Shown piece by piece: positions 1 to 8,659 of a stretch of DNA of 19,485 bases. The notes beneath the pieces were generated by a model, which worked only from the letters and a program-made list of their open reading frames with translations, ran no database searches and was not told where the DNA came from. Made by a program: the position numbers and the translations under genes. Each line of letters starts with the position of its first letter. Within the stretch, counting starts at the first letter, position 1. Origin of the DNA: JBCBST01 sp039819115 (GTDB taxonomy: Bacteria; Bacteroidota; Rhodothermia; Balneolales; Balneolaceae); assembly GCA_039819115.1 (NCBI GenBank), contig JBCBST010000053.1, positions 1 through 19,485 of the forward strand. The letters are read 5' to 3'.

Positions 1-773
1 AGAAATATACCGAGAATTATAAGCGTAGCCAAGCCCCCCAGCTTCATTATATTGATAGCTATGGGTACATAACTGTTCGATTCGGGATCATATTGGTAGC
101 AATACATCAGAACTTTAGTCATCGTATTGCCAATTTTTCCATCTGCCGATTCATAAAGGGCACTTCGTACGACAAACTCATCGAACTGCACCCCATACAG
201 ATAGCGGGTTATTACCCCTTTGGGGCTTAGCATAACGATGGCTGCCGGGTGGGCATACTCACCGGTACCCTGTATCTCTGTAAACCCGAATCCTATGGCT
301 TCAGAAAGTTTGTTAATATTTATTTTATTACCTGTTAAAAAGTACCATCCATCAGGATTAATAGGGGTAGAAAGATCGGATAGAAATTGTTCTTTATACA
401 CACTGGCGACCGAATCGTTTTCAGTCGGATCTATGCTGTACGAGATAACGGTATATTCCTTACCTGGTTTCCATGTCAGCTCGTCAATCGATTGGAACAC
501 TCCTTCGATCACTAAACCACAGAGCATAGGGCAATCATAATACAACGGATTTAAAAGGACGGGTTTCCCTTCTTCCAGGATTTCGTAGAGGTATACAGAA
601 TCACCAGAGGAAGTCGCAAACCTGGTTTTTAAGGGCACAGTATCTCCCAGGTATTCCGTCACGGTAAGGTCTTGCAGAACTTCCGGAGTACCTTTGTTTA
701 GCTGAGCAGATACTCCTTGTGCAGAAAGAAGCACTGCAAGCCATGCGCATGCAAACAGTGCAAATGAAGTCAT
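1..773 (-). CDS. SCO1/SenC-family copper chaperone (partial, 3' end off the left edge)
   Basis: SCO proteins deliver copper to, or reduce, the CuA site of cytochrome c oxidase subunit II in the periplasm. The reading frame is open from ATG at 773 to the left edge, giving 257 residues. Visible features are a signal peptide (about residues 1-23, ending QGVSA), the thioredoxin-like copper motif CPMLC (C81, C85) and the distal histidine H175 in EYAHPAAIV. A hydrophobic segment starting near residue 243 looks like a C-terminal membrane anchor, a layout found in SCO proteins of Bacteroidota-type oxidase clusters. The start lies 3 bp after the stop of the preceding HTH-membrane gene, so it belongs to the actA operon. 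Its position suggests that aa3/caa3 oxidase subunit genes follow beyond the edge (inference). The C-terminal end is not visible. Confidence 0.92.
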   Translation of the reverse strand, partial: MTSFALFACAWLAVLLSAQGVSAQLNKGTPEVLQDLTVTEYLGDTVPLKTRFATSSGDSVYLYEILEEGKPVLLNPLYYDCPMLCGLVIEGVFQSIDELTWKPGKEYTVISYSIDPTENDSVASVYKEQFLSDLSTPINPDGWYFLTGNKININKLSEAIGFGFTEIQGTGEYAHPAAIVMLSPKGVITRYLYGVQFDEFVVRSALYESADGKIGNTMTKVLMYCYQYDPESNSYVPIAINIMKLGGLATLIILGIF

Positions 774-776
774 GAA

Positions 777-1313
777 TTATTGTTCCAGAATCTCTTCGAT
801 GGCTTGATCTATTGGAATACGGTAAATGCGGTTTTCACTATCAACCATTCCAAAAGAGTTTAGCAATTGCTCCTGGTCTACTTTCAACTCGGTTACATCA
901 GCATAGGTAGTTATGGACTCAGAAACTTCTTTCTGAGCATTAAATACGCTGAATTCAGTAAAGTAAATCATGGATACAATCATGATGATGACGATAACGA
1001 TACCCCCGATTGACCATCCGATCAATGAGTTGTAGTTAAGCTCGTCGGTCATGTTTCCATAGGAAACAGCGAACGTCAGGTCTGCATCGGAAGAAAGAAT
1101 TTCCACATCTTCACCCTCGGGTGCGTCATGGTGAGCGGCCTCATCAACGGCTTCAAAGACAGGGGCTTTACCTTTATCGAACTGTGACGACCAGGCAATA
1201 ACCTCCTGCTCGGTAACGCCATATTTATCGGCTATTTCTTTCACCATTGCACTACCGTGTGAAACGGCATCCAGTGCTACTTTGGCTTTAAAATCTGCGC
1301 TGTGTTTACTCAT
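777..1313 (-). CDS. Transposase-OrfA-like HTH fused to a membrane anchor, in the ACIII operon
   Basis: This 178-residue protein has no function I can name with confidence. Residues 3-45 (HSADFKAKVALDAV, then KEIADKYGVTEQEVIAWSSQF) look like the helix-turn-helix of IS3/IS911 OrfA transposases. An acidic linker follows (about 50-95), then one membrane helix (about 97-119, Gly/Ile-rich) and a roughly 58-residue tail. The tail holds LLNSFGMVD followed by RIPIDQAIEEIL. This resembles a YGWVD...RIPI..AM pattern that I recall in small membrane proteins of oxidase and ACIII clusters in other phyla; this is memory, not a search. It lies 18 bp after actF and 3 bp before sco, so it is part of the respiratory operon rather than an inserted element. 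No OrfB, integrase core or terminal inverted repeats flank it. It may be an accessory subunit or assembly factor of ACIII or of the linked oxidase. The HTH may bind DNA or may only be a reused fold. Confidence 0.85.
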   Translation of the reverse strand: MSKHSADFKAKVALDAVSHGSAMVKEIADKYGVTEQEVIAWSSQFDKGKAPVFEAVDEAAHHDAPEGEDVEILSSDADLTFAVSYGNMTDELNYNSLIGWSIGGIVIVIIMIVSMIYFTEFSVFNAQKEVSESITTYADVTELKVDQEQLLNSFGMVDSENRIYRIPIDQAIEEILEQ

Positions 1314-1331
1314 AGTTGGTTACCCTGGCAA

Positions 1332-2549
1332 TTAGTTGTGGAACGTCTTAGCGAGACAATCGTCCAATTTCGGGTCATTTTTAGGAATCATTGCTTCCTT
1401 CCTGAATTTATTGAAAAACAGACCCAGGAAAATACCGCCCAAACCGATGAATGCAGTGAAGTCCATCCAGTTGAAATGAACGCCATGCTCGTTTAACATA
1501 GGGTTGGCAATCCAGTAAATTTCCAGGAAGTGCATGATGAGTACAACAGAGGCTACGAACCCAAGAACGGTGCGGTTGAGTTTTGCACTTCTATTCAACA
1601 AAACGAAGAATGGAAGCACAAAACGGAAAGCTAGCATTCCGTACATGATGTATTGCCATCCGCCTTCCATGCGGTGGTAGTACCACAGAGTTTCTTCCGG
1701 GAGGTTAGCGTAGTAAATCAGCATAAACTGACTGAATGCGATGTACGCGTAAAACACGGTAAATGCGAATAACCATGCTCCGAGATCGTACACATGGGCG
1801 CGGGTGATGGTGTTTTTTAGCAATCCTTGGCGTTGAAGAAGGAATACGATCAAGATCATGATGGCCCAAAACGCCTGGAAGCTAATAGCAAAATAGTACA
1901 CTCCGAACATGGTAGAGAACCAGTGCGGATCAAGAGACATCAACCAATCAAAACTGGCAAAAGCGATGGATAAACCTAATAGAGGGATGCCTACCGCGCT
2001 GACCTTTTTCATTTTGTTGAAGATGCTCCAGTCGCCGGTTTTATCCATTTGGACAGAATACTGGTATAATCTTCGTCCCAGGTACCCCCAAATGGCAAAA
2101 TAAATCACCTGACGAATAATGAAGAACGTAGTGTTCAGGTAGGGAAGTTTTCCCTTAACAATTTTATCGTAGTTTTCGCTATCAGGATCCGCAATTCCAT
2201 CATGCGTCCAGTGAAAAACATCATGGCTGAATAAAGCCAGAATTACCGGGATTACTGCAATAGCCCATATCCACATATTAGAGGCCATGGCTTCAGGAAT
2301 CCGACGTACCACTACTCCCCACTTTGAGGCTGTGATGTGGTGTAACATAATCATAAGAATCCCAGAGATCCCTAATCCTGTAAAAAAGGCGAAACTTACT
2401 AAGTAAGAAAAGAAGAACTGCTGGCTATCCAGAAAATAACCGGCGGCAGTGGCGATTAATCCAACAATACCTACTCCCAGAAAGGAGCGGGGTATCATAC
2501 TGTTGGTTGGAAATTCAAGGGTATCGGTAAGCGTTGGTTTGTGGTCCAT
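1332..2549 (-). CDS. actF: ActF, NrfD-like membrane subunit of alternative complex III
   Basis: ActF is one of the two large integral membrane subunits of ACIII and pairs with ActC in the membrane arm. The 405-residue protein has about ten hydrophobic helices starting near residue 20 (SFLGVGIVGLIATAAGYF) and polar tails at both ends. Its order after actE, its size and its hydrophobic pattern fit the ActF group. Family annotations often call it quinol:cytochrome c oxidoreductase quinone-binding subunit 2, although structural work places the main quinol site in ActC. The start ATG lies 23 bp after the actE stop, and the HTH-membrane gene begins 18 bp downstream. The sequence is intact. The main uncertainty is its exact role in proton transfer, not its identity. 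Confidence 0.92.
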   Translation of the reverse strand: MDHKPTLTDTLEFPTNSMIPRSFLGVGIVGLIATAAGYFLDSQQFFFSYLVSFAFFTGLGISGILMIMLHHITASKWGVVVRRIPEAMASNMWIWAIAVIPVILALFSHDVFHWTHDGIADPDSENYDKIVKGKLPYLNTTFFIIRQVIYFAIWGYLGRRLYQYSVQMDKTGDWSIFNKMKKVSAVGIPLLGLSIAFASFDWLMSLDPHWFSTMFGVYYFAISFQAFWAIMILIVFLLQRQGLLKNTITRAHVYDLGAWLFAFTVFYAYIAFSQFMLIYYANLPEETLWYYHRMEGGWQYIMYGMLAFRFVLPFFVLLNRSAKLNRTVLGFVASVVLIMHFLEIYWIANPMLNEHGVHFNWMDFTAFIGLGGIFLGLFFNKFRKEAMIPKNDPKLDDCLAKTFHN

Positions 2550-2572
2550 GGTGATATACTATTCTTTATCCC

Positions 2573-3577
2573 TTAATTCTTGGTGATTGACTTGATGTAA
2601 AGCACGAGCGATTCAATTTCGTGTTCCTGCAGGTAGTCATAAGAAGCCATAACCCCATATTCGTAGCCCGTTGTCTTCTTTGCTTCGGGATTTACGATAG
2701 ATTCGCGAATGTAATCTTCGTCTTTTGTTATGGAAATGGTTTCTCCTTCAGCAGTTACCACATCGGCAGTGCTTCCAAACAGGCCGGCCCAGGTTGGCCC
2801 GATTCCACCTGGTGCACCGTCTATGTTATGACAGGTTGCACAAGCGTTTTGAGTAACCAGGTCTTTACCTAAATCAATGGAGGGTTCCGGCGCATCGGAA
2901 GGAGTGCGAGCAGCCAGTAATTCTGCCTTTCGCTGTTGTTCTGCATTAAATGCATCTTCCAGTTCGCTCAAATCAATATTGTATGCCATCATTTCCTGTT
3001 CTTCTACCCGCTGGCTGCGTTGTAGCGCCCGGATATAGGCAACAATAGCCCATCGGTCTTCTACCGGGATTTGAGTAGCATAAGAAGGCATAGATCGTAC
3101 TCCGTTATAGATGGCTGAGTACAGTTCTCCATCGGGGGCATCCACCAGGCGGTCTTCATGATAAGAGGGAGCAGGAACATATCCATACTGCCCGGTCATG
3201 ATGATGCCCTGTCCGTATCCTGCACCTCCATGACAAGGGGTACAGAATATTTCATACTGGCGCTTTCCGCGGTAGATAAAGTCTTTGGTTAGGGCAACAG
3301 GAATCTCCTCGACATAGTCACCCGCAAGGGTTACGCCCTGGTAGTATTCAACGTCGTCTTTCTTGAGTCCCCGGGCAATAGTTCCTTCAACGGGTTGACG
3401 CATAGAGCGTCCGTCTTCAAAAAAGCTGTTAACCTCCTGAGCTTCTTTTCGCGGCTGTTGATCCATATTCATATTGGGATGAATAGGGGGTTTCTCGGAA
3501 ATGGAACCCTGACATGAGATCAGAAGAAAACCAGTTGCAATAAAACCGGCAAAGGAACGAACTCGATGGGCGTGCAT
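2573..3577 (-). CDS. actE: ActE-type lipoprotein cytochrome c with two haem domains
   Basis: ActE is the periplasmic cytochrome c of ACIII that passes electrons toward the oxidase. I choose ATG at 3577 (334 residues). It gives a clean lipoprotein signal (MHAHRVRSFAGF..LLISC, lipid-bearing C22) and has AAGGA about 10 nt upstream. Longer in-frame starts at 3598 and 3673 overlap actD. The first haem domain has CTPCH (residues 112-116) and a likely axial Met in RSMPSY (M163), the usual ActE layout. A charged, Ala/Glu-rich linker (about 190-235) leads to a second cytochrome domain with CATCH (246-250), GPTWAGLFG and a likely Met ligand at VMASY (M310). That second domain resembles the one fused to subunit II of caa3 oxidases. 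ActE proteins described from Rhodothermus and Flavobacterium are monohaem, so this one is enlarged. The gene lies 13 bp after actD and 23 bp before actF. Confidence 0.9.
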   Translation of the reverse strand: MHAHRVRSFAGFIATGFLLISCQGSISEKPPIHPNMNMDQQPRKEAQEVNSFFEDGRSMRQPVEGTIARGLKKDDVEYYQGVTLAGDYVEEIPVALTKDFIYRGKRQYEIFCTPCHGGAGYGQGIIMTGQYGYVPAPSYHEDRLVDAPDGELYSAIYNGVRSMPSYATQIPVEDRWAIVAYIRALQRSQRVEEQEMMAYNIDLSELEDAFNAEQQRKAELLAARTPSDAPEPSIDLGKDLVTQNACATCHNIDGAPGGIGPTWAGLFGSTADVVTAEGETISITKDEDYIRESIVNPEAKKTTGYEYGVMASYDYLQEHEIESLVLYIKSITKN

Positions 3578-3590
3578 AATTGATCTATCC

Positions 3591-4154
3591 TTAATCATAA
3601 ACTTCTTCGATGTGTGTTGCGCCAGCTTCTTCGAATAGCTTGCGTACTTTTTCAGTCTCGAACTGAGTGTCATCAGCTTCTATACAAACGAAAAAACCGT
3701 CGTCGGTGGCCTTTTTAAATCGTTCAACTGAGAACAGTGGGTTGTTAAGCTTGGGAAGTCCATTCAAAAAGAACATTCCGAACACCGCACCAAAGGCAGA
3801 AAGCAGAACGGTTAATTCGAAGGTAATGGGCACCCATGCTGGTCCGTTCAGGAAGGGTTTACCACTAATATTGAGTGGGTAATCGGCCACGGCCATAAAA
3901 TACATCATGGTTATAGCCCCGGTGAATCCAATAAAACCATGTAAAAGTACGATCCAGCCAAGCTTGGATTTCTTCAGACTCATCGCCTTATCCATACCAT
4001 GTACCGGGAACGGGCTGAAGGTATCGTACTTGGTGTAACCCGACTTATTCACCAGCATGGCTGCATCGATCAGCTCTTTGGGATTTCTGAATTCGGCGAG
4101 CATTCCGTATAGGGCTGCGCTCTTTTCCATACCGTTCGTTTCTGAAGCACTCAT
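3591..4154 (-). CDS. actD: ActD, DUF3341 membrane subunit of alternative complex III
   Basis: ActD is a small subunit of ACIII with two membrane helices. The 187-residue product starts with a soluble domain (LYGMLAEFRNPKELIDAA). It has hydrophobic helices at about residues 66-90 and 108-132 separated by a short loop (ISGKPFLNGPAWVPITFE), and ends with a soluble region (DDGFFVCIEADD, then KLFEEAGATHIEEVYD). This is the DUF3341 pattern: an ACT-like segment that asks where along an axis the protein sits, ending in a GA..IEEV tail. The start lies 4 bp after the actC stop, and actE follows 13 bp downstream. The gene is intact and of normal length for the family. Confidence 0.93.
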   Translation of the reverse strand: MSASETNGMEKSAALYGMLAEFRNPKELIDAAMLVNKSGYTKYDTFSPFPVHGMDKAMSLKKSKLGWIVLLHGFIGFTGAITMMYFMAVADYPLNISGKPFLNGPAWVPITFELTVLLSAFGAVFGMFFLNGLPKLNNPLFSVERFKKATDDGFFVCIEADDTQFETEKVRKLFEEAGATHIEEVYD

Positions 4155-4158
4155 ACTG

Positions 4159-5586
4159 TTAAACCGTTTCCAGTTGTGGTTTCGGAACTTCCACTTTTGG
4201 TGGATGATATTCGTTGGTCTCTTCGTTGTAGTTATGCGGATCGGCCTGTGGCATCACTGCTTTGATCTCAGCAATCGCAATCATAGGAAGGAACCTCAGG
4301 AAGGCAAGGAAAAGGGTAAAGAATAACCCGAATGTTCCAAGATACGTTAAGGCATCCCAAATGGTTGGAGAGTAGTAGTCCCAGGATGATGGTAAATAAT
4401 CATTAGCCAGGGAAGTTACCGTGATCACGAATCGCTCAAACCACATCCCAATATTAACCACGATGGAAATAAAGAAAGTGAAGCCGACGTTTCGACGGAG
4501 CTTCTTGCTCCAGAAGAATTGAGGGGATAGCACGTTACACGTCATCATGGTCCAGTATGCCCAGGCGTAAGGGCCCGTTGCGCGAAGAATAAAGATAGCC
4601 TGCTCGTATTCGACACCGCTGTACCATGCTATAAAGAATTCCATCATGTAGGCAAAACCGACCATTGATCCGGTAACCAGGATCACAATATTCATTTTTT
4701 CCATATGATCGTCGGTCATAATATCCTTCATATTGTACACCTTTCGGGCAACAATCATGAGGGTGAGTACCATCGCAAATCCGGAAAAGATCGCACCCGC
4801 CACGAAGTAAGGCGGGAAAATGGTAGTGTGCCAACCGGGTATCATCGAAACAGCGAAGTCGAAGGATACGATGGTGTGTACAGAAAGTACGAGTGGTGTT
4901 GCTAATCCGGCGAGGATCATGTAGGCTTTCTCGTAATTCCACCAGTGTCGGTTGCTTCCGGTCCAGCCCAAAGAGCCAATTCCATAAGCAATCTGACGTA
5001 TTTTATCGGTAGCCCGGTCTCTTAAGGTTGCCAGATCGGGTACAAGACCAACATACCAGAACAGGAGAGATACAGTGAAGTAGGTGGAAACGGCAAAAAC
5101 GTCCCATAAGAGGGGCGAGTTGAAGTTCGGCCACATATACATTTGATTCGGTACCGGGAACACCCAGTAAATAACCCAGATTCTTCCAACGTGGATAGCC
5201 GGAAACACACCAGCACACATTACAGCAAAGATGGTCATAGCCTCCGCAAAGCGGTTAATGGCTGTTCTCCAGTCCTGGCGAAAAAGGAATAAGATGGCAG
5301 AGATTAGCGTGCCGGCATGTCCAATACCAACCCACCATACAAAGTTGATGATGGCCCAACCCCAACCAACGGGATTGTTTAGCCCCCAGATTCCGGTGCC
5401 TTCCCAAATGAGATAGCCGATTGAAATAAGCAATACACCGGCTAACGCATTGGCCAGTATCATGAAGAGATACCAGGCTTTTGGTGTAGGTCGTAGGTTT
5501 ACATCGGTCACCAATCGTGTAATGCTGGCAAAATCATGATCGCCTTTTACAAGTGGTGGAGCCGGAACGTAAGGTTGTGTACTCAT
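4159..5586 (-). CDS. actC: ActC, NrfD/PsrC-like quinol-binding membrane subunit of alternative complex III
   Basis: ActC carries the menaquinol-binding site of ACIII and passes electrons to the Fe-S clusters of ActB. The 475-residue protein has about ten membrane helices. Recognisable stretches are WYLFMILANALAGVLLISIG, NPVGWGWAIINFVWWVGIGHAGT near residue 85, and VHTIVSFDFAVSMIPGWHTT in the middle, all typical of the NrfD/PsrC fold in ACIII. The extended acidic/proline tail (HNYNEETNEYHPPKVEVPKPQ) is probably cytoplasmic. The start is 22 bp after actB, and actD follows after 4 bp. Length and composition match other ActC proteins, with no frameshift. Confidence 0.94.
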   Translation of the reverse strand: MSTQPYVPAPPLVKGDHDFASITRLVTDVNLRPTPKAWYLFMILANALAGVLLISIGYLIWEGTGIWGLNNPVGWGWAIINFVWWVGIGHAGTLISAILFLFRQDWRTAINRFAEAMTIFAVMCAGVFPAIHVGRIWVIYWVFPVPNQMYMWPNFNSPLLWDVFAVSTYFTVSLLFWYVGLVPDLATLRDRATDKIRQIAYGIGSLGWTGSNRHWWNYEKAYMILAGLATPLVLSVHTIVSFDFAVSMIPGWHTTIFPPYFVAGAIFSGFAMVLTLMIVARKVYNMKDIMTDDHMEKMNIVILVTGSMVGFAYMMEFFIAWYSGVEYEQAIFILRATGPYAWAYWTMMTCNVLSPQFFWSKKLRRNVGFTFFISIVVNIGMWFERFVITVTSLANDYLPSSWDYYSPTIWDALTYLGTFGLFFTLFLAFLRFLPMIAIAEIKAVMPQADPHNYNEETNEYHPPKVEVPKPQLETV

Positions 5587-5608
5587 ATCTGGAATTTCCT
5601 GGAGTTGC

Positions 5609-8600
5609 TTAGGCCAATGCCGGATTTGGGTTGGTTAATTTCGCTACATAAGACGTTCGAGGGCGCGTATTCAATTCCTCAAGCATCTGATAATTTCGCT
5701 CGTTGCGCTTAATCTTCGATACTTCACTGTTTGGATCGGTTAAGTCTCCAAACGAAATACAATCAGCAGGACATGCTTGCTGACATGCTGTTTTAACCGT
5801 GCCATCAGCAGGTTTAGGAGAACCTGTTTCAATCTTAGCACTGATTTTTGCGCGGTTAACACGTTGAGCGCAGTACGTGCACTTTTCCATGACACCACGG
5901 AAACGCACGGTTACTTCCGGATTCATCGCCATTTGGATGATATCCGGATCATCTCCAGTGGTCAGGTATTCTTTTGGATAATTGAAGAAGTTGAACCGAC
6001 GAACTTTGTACGGACAGTTGTTGGCACAGTAACGTGTACCGATACAACGGTTATATGTCATTTGGTTCATACCATCGTTGCTATGCGTAGTTGCGGCAAC
6101 AGGACAAACCTGCTCACAAGGGGCTAGTTCGCAATGCATACAAGGCACGGGTTGATGGACAGCCTGAGGATTGTCAGCATCTTCACCAACGAAATAACGG
6201 TCATTGCGAATCCAATGCATTTCGCGACCTCTTTTCACTTCCTTCTTGCCAATTACCGGAATATTGTTCTCAGACTGACAGGCAATGATACACACCCCGC
6301 AACCGAAGCAGGAGTTCAAATCGATAGCCATACCCCATTGTGGTTCATACTCGGGGTACACTTGCTCATCGAATAGAGAGATGGGTTCATCTTCCCCTTT
6401 GGCAGCAGCTTCTTTCAGGCCTGGTACTTCATATTTATGAATGTAGGCAAAGGAAGCATACTCAGGGGTTTTCTTATACTTTTCAATGGTGGCCTGGCGG
6501 TACAGATCTCTGCCCTCGAGGCTGTGATGGTCCTGAACGCAGGCAATTTCGTAGGTTTCGCCGGTTTTCGAAACAGATCCTGCTGAGAACAGACTATTAT
6601 GAGCACGAAGAGGGTAGGTGTCAGAACCACCAGACGTGTAGTCCATATAACGGTTTGCAACACGTCCAATACCTTCACGCCCGTATCCAACAGATAATGT
6701 GATAGCGTCATCGACATGACCAGGTTGAATCCATGCAGCGATAGTCACTGAAGATTCGTTTACCGTCACTGACACCACATCTTCATTTTCAACTCCTAAC
6801 TGAGCCGCAGTAGCGGGACTCATAAGAGCAACATTATCCCAGGTGATTTTCGTCATGGGATCTGGTAACTCCTGTAGCCAGCCGTTGTTAGCGAAACGAC
6901 CATCATAAACAGAGGCATCAGGCCGAATTACGACTTCCATCCCAGAACCGGGAGTTTGGTTTAATGCTCCGGCAACAGCTGAGCCAAGGGATGAAGTAAC
7001 CCTGACGTTTGGTTTAGCAAAAGAATCAATACGGTCAATACCGTCATGCAAGATGTTAACCCAGGCCGCATCCAGGTCATTGTAATACTCTGCAAAGGTA
7101 TTTCTTACCAGATCATATCCTTTAGCCATGGAGCCAGAGAACATACTCAGGAATTCAATTTCACTGATGCCACCGTGTAAGGGTTGGATTTGAGGCTGAA
7201 TAACGGAACGGGTACCCCCGAACGAATAACCATCTCCCCAGGTCTCAAGAAAATGAGCGCGATTGATATGCCAGGTCGCAGCTTTGGAGGTTTCGTTGTA
7301 GAAATCAGACAGATGTACTACCGTTTCCACCTTGCCAATGGCCTGGGCTAACTCTGGAGAAGTGTATACCGGGTTGCCTCCCACGATCACAGCAACGTCG
7401 AATTCATCATTGTTGAGGCGGGTAAGCGCATCTTCGAATGTTGTTTCCACGGAATCTCCAGCGTGAGGCACTTCCAGATAATCGACGGTATTGCCTGCAT
7501 TGCCTAAAGCAACATTCATAGCAGCAACCGCCGCATGAACTTCGGGGGCATGTTCTAAACCGGCAGAAACGGCGCTTCGGCCCCGGTTAGCAAGCAAGTC
7601 TTCAGCAAGAGCCGAAATCCATTCATGCCCGACAAAGCTGTTGTTTACACCAGAAAATGCGTCAAGGCCGGATGTCTGTTCAGATAGTGCCTGAGCCAGA
7701 GCAAAGGTAAAAGCCGGAATCTGGCTCGCTTTCAATCTTAATCGGTTATCGGCATACGATCCGGTAACAGAAAAGGAGTCCTCCACGGCATAGATACGAC
7801 TCATCGTATCTTTTGTAGAAGTGACTTTTCGCTTACCGGTTATCTGGTTACTGTATTCAACATTATTAGGATGGGTAGCAGACAGCATATCATCGTTCAG
7901 AGAAACTACAACATCTGCCTGGTCGTATTTGTAATAGGGTCGGAGGCGTGAACCAAATGCTAAGTCTGTGCCGCGAAATGCATTTTCCTCACCAAAGGCT
8001 TCATAGGTTACCCATTCTGCATTATCGAAGTAGGTGTTTGTGAGATATGCTTTCTGAGCAGCCAACGTAGGAGAAGAATTGGCTTCAGAGATAAAAAGTA
8101 TGCGTTTAGCCGTAGTGCGGCCCAACTCTTCAGATAGGAATGTACTGAAATCCTCCAAACTGGCACGCTGACCGTCTTTTCGCGGGAAACGTGACCGGTC
8201 GGGATCATACAGGTTTAATATAGCTGCCTGGTGAAATGCATTTGTACCACCCCGGCTTGCCGGATGCATGTCATTTCCTTCCAGTTTAGTAGGTCTTCCT
8301 TCATGATTTTCTGCTACTAACCCAACAAGGCTGCCCATTAACGGCATAGAAGTAGCGTAATACAGAGGAATACCAGGAACAATATCTTCAGGTTGTCTGG
8401 AGTAAGGTAGAATCTTTTGAACCGGACGCCGGCAAGCTGCGAATCCTGCAAGAGCAATGGATGCGCCCATTACCCGCAAAAACCCTCTTCTTGAAACGCC
8501 ATCATTCAGCTCGGTCGCGTTCTCCGTGAATTCGCGTTCTGCGTATTTTTTGTATTCCTGGTTTTCAGCCAGTTCGTTAAGGCTTTTCCAGTAAGTAGTG

Positions 8601-8620
8601 GTTGGTGTAGTTTCGCTCAT
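5609..8620 (-). CDS. actB: ActB, molybdopterin-oxidoreductase-like Fe-S subunit of alternative complex III
   Basis: ActB is the large periplasmic electron-transfer subunit of ACIII. The 1003-residue protein has a twin-arginine signal (SRRGFLR, residues 43-49) ahead of LAGFAAC, where C63 could carry lipid. A long region (about 70-690) resembles molybdopterin oxidoreductases; family members lack the cofactor. The C-terminal ferredoxin-like part has four cysteine sets. Set 1 is C771, C774, C777, C781. Set 2 is C827, C830, C835, C839. Set 3 is C859, C865, C869, with T862 where a fourth cysteine would be, as expected for a [3Fe-4S] cluster. Set 4 is C914, C917 with C946, C950 and C954 nearby. This agrees with three [4Fe-4S] and one [3Fe-4S] reported for ACIII. 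The gene is 39 bp after actA and 22 bp before actC. Confidence 0.96.
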   Translation of the reverse strand: MSETTPTTTYWKSLNELAENQEYKKYAEREFTENATELNDGVSRRGFLRVMGASIALAGFAACRRPVQKILPYSRQPEDIVPGIPLYYATSMPLMGSLVGLVAENHEGRPTKLEGNDMHPASRGGTNAFHQAAILNLYDPDRSRFPRKDGQRASLEDFSTFLSEELGRTTAKRILFISEANSSPTLAAQKAYLTNTYFDNAEWVTYEAFGEENAFRGTDLAFGSRLRPYYKYDQADVVVSLNDDMLSATHPNNVEYSNQITGKRKVTSTKDTMSRIYAVEDSFSVTGSYADNRLRLKASQIPAFTFALAQALSEQTSGLDAFSGVNNSFVGHEWISALAEDLLANRGRSAVSAGLEHAPEVHAAVAAMNVALGNAGNTVDYLEVPHAGDSVETTFEDALTRLNNDEFDVAVIVGGNPVYTSPELAQAIGKVETVVHLSDFYNETSKAATWHINRAHFLETWGDGYSFGGTRSVIQPQIQPLHGGISEIEFLSMFSGSMAKGYDLVRNTFAEYYNDLDAAWVNILHDGIDRIDSFAKPNVRVTSSLGSAVAGALNQTPGSGMEVVIRPDASVYDGRFANNGWLQELPDPMTKITWDNVALMSPATAAQLGVENEDVVSVTVNESSVTIAAWIQPGHVDDAITLSVGYGREGIGRVANRYMDYTSGGSDTYPLRAHNSLFSAGSVSKTGETYEIACVQDHHSLEGRDLYRQATIEKYKKTPEYASFAYIHKYEVPGLKEAAAKGEDEPISLFDEQVYPEYEPQWGMAIDLNSCFGCGVCIIACQSENNIPVIGKKEVKRGREMHWIRNDRYFVGEDADNPQAVHQPVPCMHCELAPCEQVCPVAATTHSNDGMNQMTYNRCIGTRYCANNCPYKVRRFNFFNYPKEYLTTGDDPDIIQMAMNPEVTVRFRGVMEKCTYCAQRVNRAKISAKIETGSPKPADGTVKTACQQACPADCISFGDLTDPNSEVSKIKRNERNYQMLEELNTRPRTSYVAKLTNPNPALA

Positions 8621-8659
8621 TGGTAAGAAGCTATTCTAAAATTCGTGTAACCCTAGATA

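Noticed and set aside
220..540. Plus-strand open frame
   Set aside because: It lies antisense to the SCO gene, whose copper motif and fold signatures are on the minus strand.
777..1313. Insertion sequence or transposase gene
   Set aside because: Only the 45-residue HTH is similar. There is no OrfB or DDE core, no terminal inverted repeats or target duplications, and the gene sits in a tight operon.
3578..3673. Longer ActE start at 3673 or 3598
   Set aside because: Both starts overlap actD and put 25-32 charged residues ahead of a clean lipoprotein signal. ATG at 3577 has AAGGA at a good distance.
4535..5218. Several minus-strand frames inside actC
   Set aside because: They are out of frame with actC, low in family-like sequence and rich in Arg/Cys/His, as expected for shadow frames.
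5777..6717. Open frames over the actB Fe-S region on both strands
   Set aside because: They overlap the cysteine motifs of actB and show no recognisable domain.
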